DNA of 64,000 nucleotides, taken from NCBI GenBank assembly GCA_020631895.1, contig JACKGR010000001.1:62001-126000 (forward strand). Direction: 5' to 3'. The first letter of the stretch is position 1. Every line of letters starts with the position of its first letter. A program made the position numbers and the translations under genes. This document shows, piece by piece, positions 27,690 through 36,221 of this stretch. The notes beneath the pieces are model-generated. The model ran no database searches. It was not told where the DNA came from and saw only the letters and a program-made list of their open reading frames with translations. Origin of the DNA: Candidatus Nomurabacteria bacterium (GTDB lineage Bacteria; Patescibacteriota; Saccharimonadia; Saccharimonadales; UBA7683).

Positions 27690-30374
27690 CTATGGTATTG
27701 GTTGGTTGGATTGTTCAGCAGTAGTTTGATAAAAGGCCTGATCGGTTACTCGTACTGCGATTGTGTAGTTGCCGGAAGTAGGGAATGTGTAGGTAGTTGA
27801 GTACGTACCTGCATCGACTATTTGTTGAGAGTTGATAACCTGTCCGCTGACAATAAATTCAATTGTTTGAAGAGCAAATTTACCTGGGTTTACTGTAGAA
27901 CTTAGTTTATACGTTCTTGGTCCAGCCGTTAAAGACTGAGTGATACTTGCACTAGGTAGAGGGTCGCCACAGATATGGGCGTCATCCTCTTTTGTAATGT
28001 CGTATCCTGCTGGCGCAGCGCCAGGTGTTTGGCTCCCTGGTTTAGTTGGATCACTAACAACAATAATTTGTATTGTTTCTTTTGCAGCTTCTGGTGTACA
28101 AGAGTTAGCTAATTTTTTAGAAACCCGGTCCATAACGTAGTCTTTGATTTCTTCTTTCGGTTTTTTATACCAAGAAGGGAATAGGTCATCACGACCTCCA
28201 ACTTTAATCTTCTGAACTCCAGCGGGTTTTGTGTACCAATCGTTTGTTTTGTAGCCATATTGCGGTTTTGAAAGAACATCACGGTGCGAGTTCACCATAA
28301 ATTGACCAAATATAGGTCCAGCTTTGCTGTCAGTGTATCCACCCATCGCTTGGCCGTCACTTCGCCCAACCCATACTCCAACTGCAATTTTTGGAGAGTA
28401 TCCCATCATCCATCCGTCTTTTGAGTTATCAGTCGTACCGGTTTTTACAGCTGCTTTAACTCCTTTAGGATTAAAGTAACTTACACCTCGTCCAAATGTA
28501 ACTGATCTGGCTGCATCGTCACTTAAAATATCACTTAAAATGTATGAGATCTCCTCAGATCTTCCAGCGTCGGTAAATACTGGAGTGCCAGGTTTATCCT
28601 TCCACTCTTCGACTACTTCGCCATCAGGTTTCTCAATTTTAAGTATATAGGTTTCGGGCTTGGCAACTCCTTTGTTAGCAAGAGCAGCATAGGCTGTTGT
28701 ATGTTGATCAAGTCTGACGGTGCCAGAACCGATGGCTAAAAATGGATCAGAACATTCGCCAGCGGCACCGCAACCAATACTTGTTTCACCGCCAACTTTA
28801 AGATTATTAATGACGTTTTTCATACCTGCAATATTCGCAGCCTTCATGGCTGGCAAGTTTCTTGATTCTGCTAGTGACATTCGTATGCTTATGTTTCCTC
28901 TAAACTTTTTATCAAAGTTGTTTGGGTAAATTCCATAAAATGCTTCGCGACTGTCGGGAATTACGCTACCTGCACCGTATGAGTTGCCCTGAAACAATGT
29001 TCCGTAGACATACGGCTTTAGGCTAGAACCAGGCTGCAGATCAGATGTAGCGGCGTTATAGCTACCAAATCCAGGATAATAGTAGTCTCTACTTCCGTTC
29101 ATCGCTAGAACTTGACCTGTGCTGGGTTGAACAGCGACTATGGCAGCATTATTACCACCTATACCGCCACGTCTAGCTTCTACTGCTGACATATTCTCAG
29201 CAACCGCCTTCTCGGCAATTTGCTGGAGGTCCCAATCAAGAGTTGTGATAATTCTCCAACCACCTTTTCTAACATTATCGGCTCCATATTTACCCTCAAG
29301 TTGCCTAATAATTTCATCAACAAAGTGTGGTGCTTTTTTTGCTGTCGGGTTGTTGGTAAGCGGCTTGATAGAAGCAAGGATGTCGACGGCTTTAGCCTCC
29401 TTAGCCTGCTTGGCAGTTATATAGCCTTGATCGCGCATGTAATTAATTACAGTGCGTTGCCGCTCAAGTGTGGCTTTGCTGTCAAAGCTAGGACTGTTGC
29501 TATCGTATAGACTAGGGTACTGAGGGATGGACGCAATGTAGGCAGCCTCTGCGATGCTGAGTTCACTTGCATGCTTCTCAAAGTAGCGATTAGACGCTGA
29601 CTCAACTCCGTAAGCCGTACCGCCATAACCAATTGAATTCAAGTAATAGTTTAGTATTTGATCTTTAGAGTAAGTTCTCTCAAGCTCAATCGATAAGATT
29701 ATCTCTTTAACTTTTCGAGTATACCCAGCTAGGCCGGATCTGGTGTTGTCTTCCAATATTACATTTCTGGCAAGTTGCTGTGTAATGGTTGAAGCTCCCT
29801 GTTTGCCGCCACCGCTTGCATTATTAACTACTGACCTTACAATACCTCTGGTGTCAAAACCACCGTGTTTATAAAAGTCCTTATCTTCAATCGCAACCGT
29901 AGCCCACTTCATATTGTTGTTGATCTGATCTGGTTTTACAAAGGTTAGTTGCTGATCTTTATACAGTTCGTAAAGAAGAACTTGACCGCTTCTATCGTAA
30001 AATTTTGTAGTTCTACTTTGAACACGTTTCGTCAGCTCGTCAGGACCGATCGCAAGATCTTTTCTAAAAATTGCAAAAATTCCAAGAATTAGGATTATAA
30101 ATACAGCAAGTCCAAGACCTGCAATTTTTGTAGCCATTGTGAGACCTTCTTTTGAGAACCAATATTTAAAGAATCGTCTAGGATTTAATCTATAGGTAAG
30201 TCTTTTAATTCTTGACTTTGGTAGGGTAGCTAAAAATTCTGCTTTTTTTCGTGACTTAGCGTCGGCTGCTGAACGTTTTTTGTTAGTAATATTACTATAG
30301 ACAGAGTTTGCGCCTCTTCTATGTGCCGGCCTTCTAATAGACCCACCGGTCGATTTTTTGGAACGATTTTTCAT
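27690..30374 (-). CDS. Class A penicillin-binding protein (PBP1A family)
   Basis: An 894-aa bifunctional peptidoglycan synthase. It has a cytoplasmic basic N-terminus and one membrane helix (about residues 82-104). The glycosyltransferase domain carries the catalytic Glu in AIEDKDFYKHGGFD and the KQGASTITQQLARN motif. The transpeptidase domain has the Ser-x-x-Lys motif in LQPGSSLKPYVYG and KTGTTDN. After residue 720 there is a Pro/Ser-rich part and a C-terminal Ig/PKD-like beta domain (FALQTIEFIVSGQ...YTIAVRVTDQ), probably exported. On the minus strand TACAAT lies 8 nt before ATG. Confidence 0.92.
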   Translation of the reverse strand: MKNRSKKSTGGSIRRPAHRRGANSVYSNITNKKRSAADAKSRKKAEFLATLPKSRIKRLTYRLNPRRFFKYWFSKEGLTMATKIAGLGLAVFIILILGIFAIFRKDLAIGPDELTKRVQSRTTKFYDRSGQVLLYELYKDQQLTFVKPDQINNNMKWATVAIEDKDFYKHGGFDTRGIVRSVVNNASGGGKQGASTITQQLARNVILEDNTRSGLAGYTRKVKEIILSIELERTYSKDQILNYYLNSIGYGGTAYGVESASNRYFEKHASELSIAEAAYIASIPQYPSLYDSNSPSFDSKATLERQRTVINYMRDQGYITAKQAKEAKAVDILASIKPLTNNPTAKKAPHFVDEIIRQLEGKYGADNVRKGGWRIITTLDWDLQQIAEKAVAENMSAVEARRGGIGGNNAAIVAVQPSTGQVLAMNGSRDYYYPGFGSYNAATSDLQPGSSLKPYVYGTLFQGNSYGAGSVIPDSREAFYGIYPNNFDKKFRGNISIRMSLAESRNLPAMKAANIAGMKNVINNLKVGGETSIGCGAAGECSDPFLAIGSGTVRLDQHTTAYAALANKGVAKPETYILKIEKPDGEVVEEWKDKPGTPVFTDAGRSEEISYILSDILSDDAARSVTFGRGVSYFNPKGVKAAVKTGTTDNSKDGWMMGYSPKIAVGVWVGRSDGQAMGGYTDSKAGPIFGQFMVNSHRDVLSKPQYGYKTNDWYTKPAGVQKIKVGGRDDLFPSWYKKPKEEIKDYVMDRVSKKLANSCTPEAAKETIQIIVVSDPTKPGSQTPGAAPAGYDITKEDDAHICGDPLPSASITQSLTAGPRTYKLSSTVNPGKFALQTIEFIVSGQVINSQQIVDAGTYSTTYTFPTSGNYTIAVRVTDQAFYQTTAEQSNQPIP

Positions 30375-30420
30375 ATATGCTTATTGTACCTCATGCTTAT
30401 TGTTATTTAGTATACATGCT

Positions 30421-30449
30421 TTGTATCAGAATTTTTAGAGTGATATACT
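30421..30449 (+). promoter_or_regulatory. Promoter of the tyrS leader
   Basis: TTGTAT (30421-30426), a 17-bp spacer and TGA-TATACT (-10 at 30444-30449). The leader-peptide ATG follows after 8 nt, so the leader itself would be translated from the 5' end. Confidence 0.65.
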
Positions 30450-30457
30450 ACTTATAG

Positions 30458-30526
30458 ATGATACAAAGAATAATGAAACGAGCTTACAAAACTTATGCCC
30501 GCCAGGGCACTATTTTTACACTCTAA
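30458..30526 (+). CDS. Putative tyrS leader peptide with two Tyr codons
   Basis: A 22-codon frame starting 8 nt behind the -10 box and ending TAA 37 nt before tyrS. Codons 9-14 read Ala-Tyr-Lys-Thr-Tyr-Ala; the Tyr codons are at 30485-30487 and 30494-30496. A GC-rich hairpin begins at the last base of the second Tyr codon. The position directly upstream of the tyrosyl-tRNA synthetase gene suggests a leader that senses Tyr-tRNA charging. No homologue was compared, so this is inference from layout. Confidence 0.5.
   Translation: MIQRIMKRAYKTYARQGTIFTL
30496..30517 (+). terminator. Terminator-like hairpin inside the tyrS leader
   Basis: TGCCC-gcca-GGGCA followed by CTATTTTT. The stem is short (5 bp, four G-C). 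CCCGCCA (30498-30504) can instead pair with TGGCGGG at 30588-30594, in codons 9-11 of tyrS, giving two exclusive structures. Confidence 0.45.
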
Positions 30527-30563
30527 TTATTTGGCGTATATTATTTAAAAGATTAAGGAAAAT

Positions 30564-31775
30564 ATGAAACTTTCAGAAGAACTAAAATGGCGGGGTTTTC
30601 TAAATCAAACTACACTCGTTGATCTTTCGGACTTAGATGACACAAAGATAACTTTTTACCATGGTTTTGATGCTTCAGCCGATTCACAAACTATCGGTAA
30701 TCTTGCCTCTATGATGCTGGATCGATTACTTATAAAGCATGGGCATAAAGCCATACTACTTGCCGGAGGAGCAACATCACTGATAGGTGATCCAGGCGGC
30801 AAGGACACTGAGCGTCCCATGCAATCAGAGGAAGTCATTAGACATAACGTTGCAATGGCCGAGAAGCAAATTAAGGCAGTGCTTGGCGACAACGATATAG
30901 TTCAGGTAAATAATCTGGACTGGCTTAAGGATATGACAATCTTAGAATTTTTAAGAGACGTTGGAAAGTACTTTGGCATGAGTACCTTAGTCCAACGTGA
31001 CTACATTGCTAAACGAATTGGTGAAGGTGGCGATGGCATGAGCTTTACAGAGTTCAGTTACACCTTGCTACAAGGTTACGACTATCTGCATTTATTCGAT
31101 AATTACAAATGCACACTTCAGGTTTCTGGTTCAGATCAATGGGGTAATATCATATCTGGTGTTGATCTGGTCCGAAAAGTTCGAGGTGAAGTAGTCCACG
31201 CTCTTACAATGCCACTTATTATTAACAAAGCCACAGGTAAGAAATTTGGTAAAAGTGAAGAAGGTGCTGTCTGGCTTGACGAGGCAAAAACTTCAGTGTT
31301 TAAGTTCTATCAGTTCTGGTTAAACCTAGACGATGAAGGAGTTGAGGATTATCTTAAGATCTATACTTTGATTGAAGAAGAAGAGCTCAAAGAGTTAATG
31401 GAGAAGTTTGAATCCGACAAGGCATCAAGAACAGCTCAAAAATACTTAGCTTTCGAAGTTACCAAACTAGTACACGGCGAGAAGCGAGCAGAAAGTGTAA
31501 AAAATATTAGCGAGGTACTATTTGGCGACAAGCAATTTAGCGAGCTATCCGACAAAGACGTAGACGAGCTAGCTAAAGAGATACCAACTGTTAAACCTCA
31601 ATCTGTTTTATCTGCTTTGGCTGAGTCTGGAGTAGTTTCTAGCGGCACAGAAGCCAGAAGACTTGTAGCCGAAGGTGCTATTAGCATTAACGGAATCAAA
31701 ATTTCAGAAGATGTCGATATCACTACTTCCTCACTGGTTAAGAAGGGTAAAAACACATTTTTATTAGTGAGGTAG
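30564..31775 (+). CDS. tyrS: Tyrosyl-tRNA synthetase with altered HIGH motif
   Basis: A 403-aa class I enzyme that attaches tyrosine to tRNA(Tyr). The KMSKS-type loop KKFGKSEEG and the GSDQWGNI motif are present, with a C-terminal S4-like domain (SGTEARRLVAEGAISINGIKI). The HIGH region reads DASADSQTIGNL (residues 36-47): the first His is Thr43, and the Thr of the usual DPTAD is Ser38. In the Bacillus enzyme these two positions (Thr40, His45) stabilise the transition state. SD AAGGA lies 5 nt before ATG. It sits behind the Tyr-codon leader. Confidence 0.93.
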   Translation: MKLSEELKWRGFLNQTTLVDLSDLDDTKITFYHGFDASADSQTIGNLASMMLDRLLIKHGHKAILLAGGATSLIGDPGGKDTERPMQSEEVIRHNVAMAEKQIKAVLGDNDIVQVNNLDWLKDMTILEFLRDVGKYFGMSTLVQRDYIAKRIGEGGDGMSFTEFSYTLLQGYDYLHLFDNYKCTLQVSGSDQWGNIISGVDLVRKVRGEVVHALTMPLIINKATGKKFGKSEEGAVWLDEAKTSVFKFYQFWLNLDDEGVEDYLKIYTLIEEEELKELMEKFESDKASRTAQKYLAFEVTKLVHGEKRAESVKNISEVLFGDKQFSELSDKDVDELAKEIPTVKPQSVLSALAESGVVSSGTEARRLVAEGAISINGIKISEDVDITTSSLVKKGKNTFLLVR

Positions 31776-32195
31776 ATAGAAGGACTTAAAATAACTTACA
31801 AGTTTTGTAAAGTCATCCTCTTTAACATGAAAAAAACTTGTTTCTATGAATCCTGAAAGTGCAAACATTGCATAGTTACAAAATGAATATGTCTCTTTTT
31901 TTGCAACAGGGAAGGGTGATTTATAGAGTATTTTAAGTTCGCGACTACTTGGCGCAGAGATATCAATCTTTCCTTTATTAAATCTGTTTAAGCTAGTTAA
32001 TTCTTGTCTGCTTGTGCTAGATAGTGCAAATCCTATAGCATGATTCGCATCAGTTTGTTTTGCCAACTCTTTGAATCTTTCTATGTCCTCTTTAAGCTTG
32101 CCGAAGATGAATACCTCGACATTAATATCTTCTAGTGACTTTAGTATTTCCGCCGGAAAAGTTCTAAATGTGAACAGTATAACTTTACTATTCAC
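31764..32195 (-). CDS. Hypothetical 143-aa protein
   Basis: Not recognised. GTG at 32195 overlaps the stop of the upstream pterin dehydratase gene by 8 nt (GTGAATAG), so the two probably form an operon. The N-terminus (VILFTFRTFPAEILKSLEDINVEVFIFGKL) suggests an alternating alpha/beta fold, with no membrane helix. The motif HAIGFALSSTSRQE resembles part of a small-molecule or peptidase-like fold, but this is too weak for a call. The 3' end overlaps tyrS by 12 nt. Confidence 0.6.
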   Translation of the reverse strand: MNSKVILFTFRTFPAEILKSLEDINVEVFIFGKLKEDIERFKELAKQTDANHAIGFALSSTSRQELTSLNRFNKGKIDISAPSSRELKILYKSPFPVAKKETYSFCNYAMFALSGFIETSFFHVKEDDFTKLVSYFKSFYLPH

Positions 32196-32478
32196 GCCCT
32201 TTGCCTTCGATTAGAATCTTCTCGTCCTGGTACTCAATCAAGTCAGTAATCTCTTGGGCTAGTTTGATATCTTTGTCTGTAATTTTGCCAACAGAATGGG
32301 TAGTAGTAGAAACTACGACCTCGTTATAGTTCCTGAGCGCTAAATCTGGGTGATGATTCATAGATTCAGAAATATCAGCAAAAGAGTTTAGCATTGCGAG
32401 CGCTCGCATAAAATCAGGACACTTTAATACCAAAACCAACTTATCCTCTTGCTTGCTCCATCCATTAGGTAGATTCAT
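32188..32478 (-). CDS. Pterin-4a-carbinolamine dehydratase family protein
   Basis: A 96-aa protein with the family signature NHHPDLALRNYNEVVV followed by TTTHSVGKITDKDIKLAQEI. The His pair and the later Thr-His correspond to the catalytic histidines. The usual THDxGG reads THSVGK, a deviation. In other organisms the enzyme dehydrates 4a-hydroxy-tetrahydropterins; no aromatic amino acid hydroxylase is seen here, so its role is unclear. ATG 32478 has TATCCT 7 nt upstream and TTGCAA 18 bp further. The TTGCAA is self-complementary and lies in the gap to the divergent recG. Confidence 0.8.
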   Translation of the reverse strand: MNLPNGWSKQEDKLVLVLKCPDFMRALAMLNSFADISESMNHHPDLALRNYNEVVVSTTTHSVGKITDKDIKLAQEITDLIEYQDEKILIEGKGRE

Positions 32479-32549
32479 AATATAAAGGATAACGCTAATC
32501 GACATACCGTTGCAAACTAATGTTAGGTAATACTCTATAATCAGACTAT

Positions 32550-34580
32550 ATGGATTTGCAGGCTAGTATTACCACAATCAAAGGAGTTGGGCCGGAAACT
32601 ACCAAGAAGTTTGAGAAGCTTGGTGTATTTACTGTTTATGATCTTCTTACTTTTTGGCCTCGCCGTTATGATGATTACTCTGAGATATTGCCGATTTTGA
32701 AGATTGAACCTGGTGCAGTTACTGTCAAAGGCACGGTCGAATCGATTAAGACAAAACGGGTGCGCCGAGGAATGCATATCACAGAGGCAGTTATTAGGGA
32801 TGAAAGCTCAGCGGTTAGGGTGGTCTGGTTTAACCAACCATACCGAGAGAAGTACTTTAAGCCAGGAGTAGAATATTACTTCTCGGGTTTATACGACTAC
32901 AGCTTCAACAGATACGTTCTTCAGAGTCCCAGTGTTGAAGAAGCAAAAGACTTTACAAAGAATACAGCTCGGATTGTACCTATTTACGCTCAAACCAAAG
33001 GATTAGATTCTAAGGAGATTAGACGGGCATTAGCTGAGATTACTGGACTATTTAAGCAACTTCCAGAGACACTGCCTCAGGATATAATTGAATCTAACGA
33101 TTTGATTACTTATGCTGAGGCGGCTCAACAACTGCATTGGCCAGAATCTCATGAGGCACTTGAGACTGCAAAGCTCAGGATTGGTTTTGAGGAGGTATTT
33201 AGTTACATTTTGGCCGGTCAACTAAATAAAAAACAAATTGAATCTGAAATTGCTCTAAAAATAGAGTTTGATGAAAAACTAGCTAAGTCATACACAAAAT
33301 TACTTCCATTTGAGCTTACTCCAGATCAAAAAAAGGCTGCTTGGGAGATGTTGCAGGATATTAACTCAGAAACCCCAATGAACAGACTTCTTGAAGGCGA
33401 CGTCGGCTCAGGTAAAACAGTAGTTGCAGCCTTCGGCGCATATATTGCGGCCAAGCAGGGAATTCAAACTGCTGTGATGGCACCTACAGAGCTATTGGCC
33501 CGCCAACACGCAAAAACGCTCGCAGATTTATTGGAGCCCGCAGGTGTTACTATCGCTTTGCTGACATCAGCGGTTAAGGGTAAGGCAAAAGAAGAAGTAA
33601 AAAAACAACTCGCAATCGGCACGATTGACTTGGTTATCGGGACTCATGCATTGCTTCAGGAGTCGGTCAACTTTCATAGATTGGGGTTGATAGTTATTGA
33701 TGAGCAGCATAGATTTGGAGTAAAACAGAGACAGAAACTTGTAGATAAGGCCCATAAGATACCACACATTTTAAGCATGACAGCAACGCCGATACCACGT
33801 TCACTTGCTCTGACAGTCTACGGAGAACTCGATATTTCTATAATTGCCTCAAAGCCTAAAAATCGGTTACCAATCGAGACTGTAATTTGGTCACCAAACT
33901 CTCGAGCACAGCTGTATCAGATAATTGATGACGAGATAAAGTTAGGTCATCAAGTTTTTGTTGTTTGTCCTCTTATAGAAGATAGCGAGAACTCAGAGGC
34001 TAAGAGTGTTAAAAAAGAGGTAGAACGACTGAAAGCAGGCGAGTTTAAGCTTCGTCGAATGGATATTTTACACGGCAAAATGAAGGACGAGGAGAAGGCA
34101 GAGGTGATGTCTAGGTTTGCATCAGGAGAAATCGACATCCTGGTTAGTACGACAGTTATTGAGGTTGGCATAGATATCCCTAACGCCTCTGTGATGTTAA
34201 TTGAGGGAGCGGATCAATTTGGGTTAGCCCAGCTCCATCAACTTAGAGGTCGAGTCGGCCGTGGACAGCATCAGGGTTATTGTTACTTGATACCAAGCAC
34301 ATCTCAGAAGCCGTCTAAGCGACTTAGGGCTATGGAAACTACAGCAGATGGCTTTAAACTGGCCGAGATGGACCTTGAGATAAGAGGCCCTGGAGCAATT
34401 TATGGATCCCGCCAGCACGGCCAGTTGGATTTAAAGATTGCAAATATAACAGATATGAACTTAATCAAACGAGCAAAATCAAGTGCACTTATGTTTATTG
34501 AATCTGGTAAAAAGTTATCGGATTATACAGTGCTACAAAAACAAGTTCAAAAATCCCTAAGCCTAACTTACTTAAATTAA
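32550..34580 (+). CDS. recG: ATP-dependent DNA helicase RecG
   Basis: A 676-aa branch-migration helicase for stalled forks and recombination. The N-terminal wedge/OB part starts LQASITTIKGVGPETTKKFEKLG; the helicase core has Walker A GDVGSGKTVVAAFG (about residue 285), the DEQHRFGVKQR motif, SMTATPIPRSLALT, and the C-terminal QLHQLRGRVGRG. All motifs are intact. TATAAT lies 8 nt before ATG. Confidence 0.96.
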   Translation: MDLQASITTIKGVGPETTKKFEKLGVFTVYDLLTFWPRRYDDYSEILPILKIEPGAVTVKGTVESIKTKRVRRGMHITEAVIRDESSAVRVVWFNQPYREKYFKPGVEYYFSGLYDYSFNRYVLQSPSVEEAKDFTKNTARIVPIYAQTKGLDSKEIRRALAEITGLFKQLPETLPQDIIESNDLITYAEAAQQLHWPESHEALETAKLRIGFEEVFSYILAGQLNKKQIESEIALKIEFDEKLAKSYTKLLPFELTPDQKKAAWEMLQDINSETPMNRLLEGDVGSGKTVVAAFGAYIAAKQGIQTAVMAPTELLARQHAKTLADLLEPAGVTIALLTSAVKGKAKEEVKKQLAIGTIDLVIGTHALLQESVNFHRLGLIVIDEQHRFGVKQRQKLVDKAHKIPHILSMTATPIPRSLALTVYGELDISIIASKPKNRLPIETVIWSPNSRAQLYQIIDDEIKLGHQVFVVCPLIEDSENSEAKSVKKEVERLKAGEFKLRRMDILHGKMKDEEKAEVMSRFASGEIDILVSTTVIEVGIDIPNASVMLIEGADQFGLAQLHQLRGRVGRGQHQGYCYLIPSTSQKPSKRLRAMETTADGFKLAEMDLEIRGPGAIYGSRQHGQLDLKIANITDMNLIKRAKSSALMFIESGKKLSDYTVLQKQVQKSLSLTYLN

Positions 34581-34638
34581 AACTGTGCAACAAATTTTCA
34601 AATTCACTAAAATACTACCCACTATCCACCATTCCCTA

Positions 34639-34644
34639 TATACT
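34639..34644 (+). promoter_or_regulatory. -10 element of the phospholipase C-like gene
   Basis: TATACT, with one ATG beginning 1 nt after it (34646) and a second 7 nt after it (34652). Only the second fits the 6-9 nt rule seen elsewhere in the window. Confidence 0.45.
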
Positions 34645-34651
34645 AATGCTA

Positions 34652-35458
34652 ATGTGGTCAGGAACAACAATACATGGGCGTTCTGGCAATTTTGTCGGCG
34701 CCCATCAAAAATTTGATAGAGTAGCCCGCAAATTTGTATCAGAGCTGAGAGGCGATGCTTTCTTCCCTGATATCAAAGATATTCTTCACTTTGAGGGGAA
34801 CAACGGCCCAGACGGAATAAAACGTAAGAGTCCAGCGGTTGACGAGCCATGGCACTATTGGGATCCAACGGATGAATCCGACCTGAAACTTGCTACGATT
34901 ATAAACAACCATCAAATAGCTCTAACTAAGGCCATAAAAGATAAAGATGAAGAAAAGGCCGCATTTGAGGCAGCCTGGATGGCCCACGCTATAGTTGATG
35001 GTTTAACACCAGCGCATCATTACCCATACGAGGACAAGTTGGTTGAGCTAAGAGGTGAAGGACTAGAGACCAGAAACACTATTAGGAGTAAAGCCGTTAT
35101 AAAAGGTGAGACAAAACGTCAAACGGTCAGTAAGAATTGGCAGTTTTGGGGCGCAAAAGGCTTGTTTGTGAGCCACTTCACGTTTGAGTGGGGCGTTGCA
35201 AGTCTAGCTAAACCTCTAAATTTTAAAGAGTTTTGTATTAAAGACGCCGATATCAAGCATGCAAAAAACGTTGGCTTACTCGAGTATATTAGAGAGAACG
35301 CACTCGAAATCCACTCTCTTAAATTGTACGATCGATTTTTAGCTAGAGGCTGGAGCGTAAAATTATCTCACGACGTCCGACAGAAACTTTGCCCTATAAT
35401 TATTCAAACCATAACCATGGCCTGGATTATATCTATGGACGAGGCTGAATCCCTGTGA
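34652..35458 (+). CDS. Zinc-dependent phospholipase C / P1-nuclease-like protein
   Basis: A 268-aa protein. Key ligand spacing of the zinc phospholipase C/S1-P1 nuclease fold is present: HAIVDGLTPAHH (His-x3-Asp and His ten residues after the first His), then HFTFE (His-x3-Glu). The N-terminus reads M-WSGTTIHG, recalling the mature N-terminal Trp-Ser of Bacillus phospholipase C, whose terminal amine binds zinc; GAHQKFDRVA could supply the next His. There is no signal peptide, unlike secreted relatives. The enzyme might act on phospholipid or nucleic acid. The overlap with rsmD is GTGA. Confidence 0.6.
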   Translation: MWSGTTIHGRSGNFVGAHQKFDRVARKFVSELRGDAFFPDIKDILHFEGNNGPDGIKRKSPAVDEPWHYWDPTDESDLKLATIINNHQIALTKAIKDKDEEKAAFEAAWMAHAIVDGLTPAHHYPYEDKLVELRGEGLETRNTIRSKAVIKGETKRQTVSKNWQFWGAKGLFVSHFTFEWGVASLAKPLNFKEFCIKDADIKHAKNVGLLEYIRENALEIHSLKLYDRFLARGWSVKLSHDVRQKLCPIIIQTITMAWIISMDEAESL

Positions 35459-35982
35459 GAATCATTGCTGGTCAATACGGTAGCATAATAATTAAAGCCC
35501 CGAGAGGCTATCGGACCCACCCTATGGCAGAACGCACACGCTCTGCCATGTTTAATTCACTCGGAGATATTCAGGGGTACGAAGTTTTAGATGCATTCAC
35601 TGGTAGTGGAGCTTTAGCAATTGAATCCGTAAGTCGTGGTGCAAAGTATGCTATTGCGCTTGATACTGATAACAAAGCCTACAAGACAGCCAAAGCAAAT
35701 GTTGAAAAACTCGGAGCCGAAAATGTAAAGGTTGTGAAGGCAAGTGCCCATGCTTGGAGTTCAACTAATGTGGATAAACTTTTTGATATTATTTTTTGCG
35801 ATCCTCCCTATAACGACATGCAGTTATCCACAGTTTTTGCACTTCAGAAGCATTTAAAGCCCAATGGGCTTATGGTATTATCATACCCAGGTAGAGAGCA
35901 GGCGCCAGAAGCTGATGGAGTTGTTGTGGTGGACAATCGAAATTATGGCGACTCGGCAATAGCTTACTACCAAAAACGGTAG
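35455..35982 (+). CDS. rsmD: 16S rRNA (guanine(966)-N2)-methyltransferase RsmD-like
   Basis: A 175-aa S-adenosylmethionine-dependent methyltransferase. It has MRIIAGQYG at the start, the RTHPMAERTRSAMFNSLG segment typical of RsmD, the SAM loop VLDAFTGSGALAIE (about residues 40-53), and the catalytic DPPY in FCDPPYNDM. It methylates G966-type positions of 16S rRNA in relatives. Start GTG overlaps the previous stop by 4 nt. Its own stop codon lies in the 5' arm of the following terminator. Confidence 0.9.
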   Translation: MRIIAGQYGSIIIKAPRGYRTHPMAERTRSAMFNSLGDIQGYEVLDAFTGSGALAIESVSRGAKYAIALDTDNKAYKTAKANVEKLGAENVKVVKASAHAWSSTNVDKLFDIIFCDPPYNDMQLSTVFALQKHLKPNGLMVLSYPGREQAPEADGVVVVDNRNYGDSAIAYYQKR

Positions 35983-36009
35983 CCGTCACTCGATGGCTAC
36001 CTTCTTGTA
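35978..36009 (+). terminator. Intrinsic terminator of rsmD
   Basis: GGTAGCCGTC-actc-GATGGCTACC, a 10-bp stem with one G-U, then TTCTTGT. The 5' arm contains the rsmD TAG. Confidence 0.75.
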
Positions 36010-36032
36010 TTTATGGGGTGGTTTGCTATACT
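36005..36032 (+). promoter_or_regulatory. Promoter of tRNA-Leu
   Basis: TTGTAT (36005-36010), a 16-bp spacer and TGC-TATACT (-10 at 36027-36032), about 45 nt before the mature tRNA. Confidence 0.6.
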
Positions 36033-36077
36033 AGGCACTGCTGAACCAAGGTGTTGGCAAAGTAGTTGATAAATTAA

Positions 36078-36162
36078 GCCGCGGTGGTGGAATTGGTAGA
36101 CACGCTAGCCTTAGGAGCTAGTGCCGAAAGGCGTGGAGGTTCAAGTCCTCTCCGCGGTACCA
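36078..36162 (+). tRNA. tRNA-Leu (anticodon UAG)
   Basis: An 85-nt class II tRNA. The acceptor stem GCCGCGG pairs with CCGCGGT (first pair G-U). The anticodon arm CTAGC-CTTAGGA-GCTAG has anticodon TAG, the variable arm is GCC-gaaa-GGC, and the T arm GGAGG-TTCAAGT-CCTCT is complete. The CCA end is encoded (36160-36162). The ABC-F promoter begins 3 nt after it. Confidence 0.97.
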
Positions 36163-36164
36163 CA

Positions 36165-36193
36165 TTGACAAATAGCAACAAGTCTGCTATAAT
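36165..36193 (+). promoter_or_regulatory. Consensus promoter of the ABC-F gene
   Basis: TTGACA (36165-36170), a 17-bp spacer and TGC-TATAAT (36188-36193). Both hexamers are perfect. The start is expected near 36200, about 170 nt before the coding start. Confidence 0.85.
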
Positions 36194-36221
36194 GATTTAT
36201 AGTTAAAGGAGTTTGTAGAAC

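Noticed and set aside
29140..29510. Plus-strand frames of about 95 codons inside the PBP gene
   Set aside because: They are antisense to conserved glycosyltransferase/transpeptidase sequence without promoter or SD.
30421..30563. T-box riboswitch before tyrS
   Set aside because: No T-box consensus sequence or specifier stem was found; the short coding leader explains the region better.
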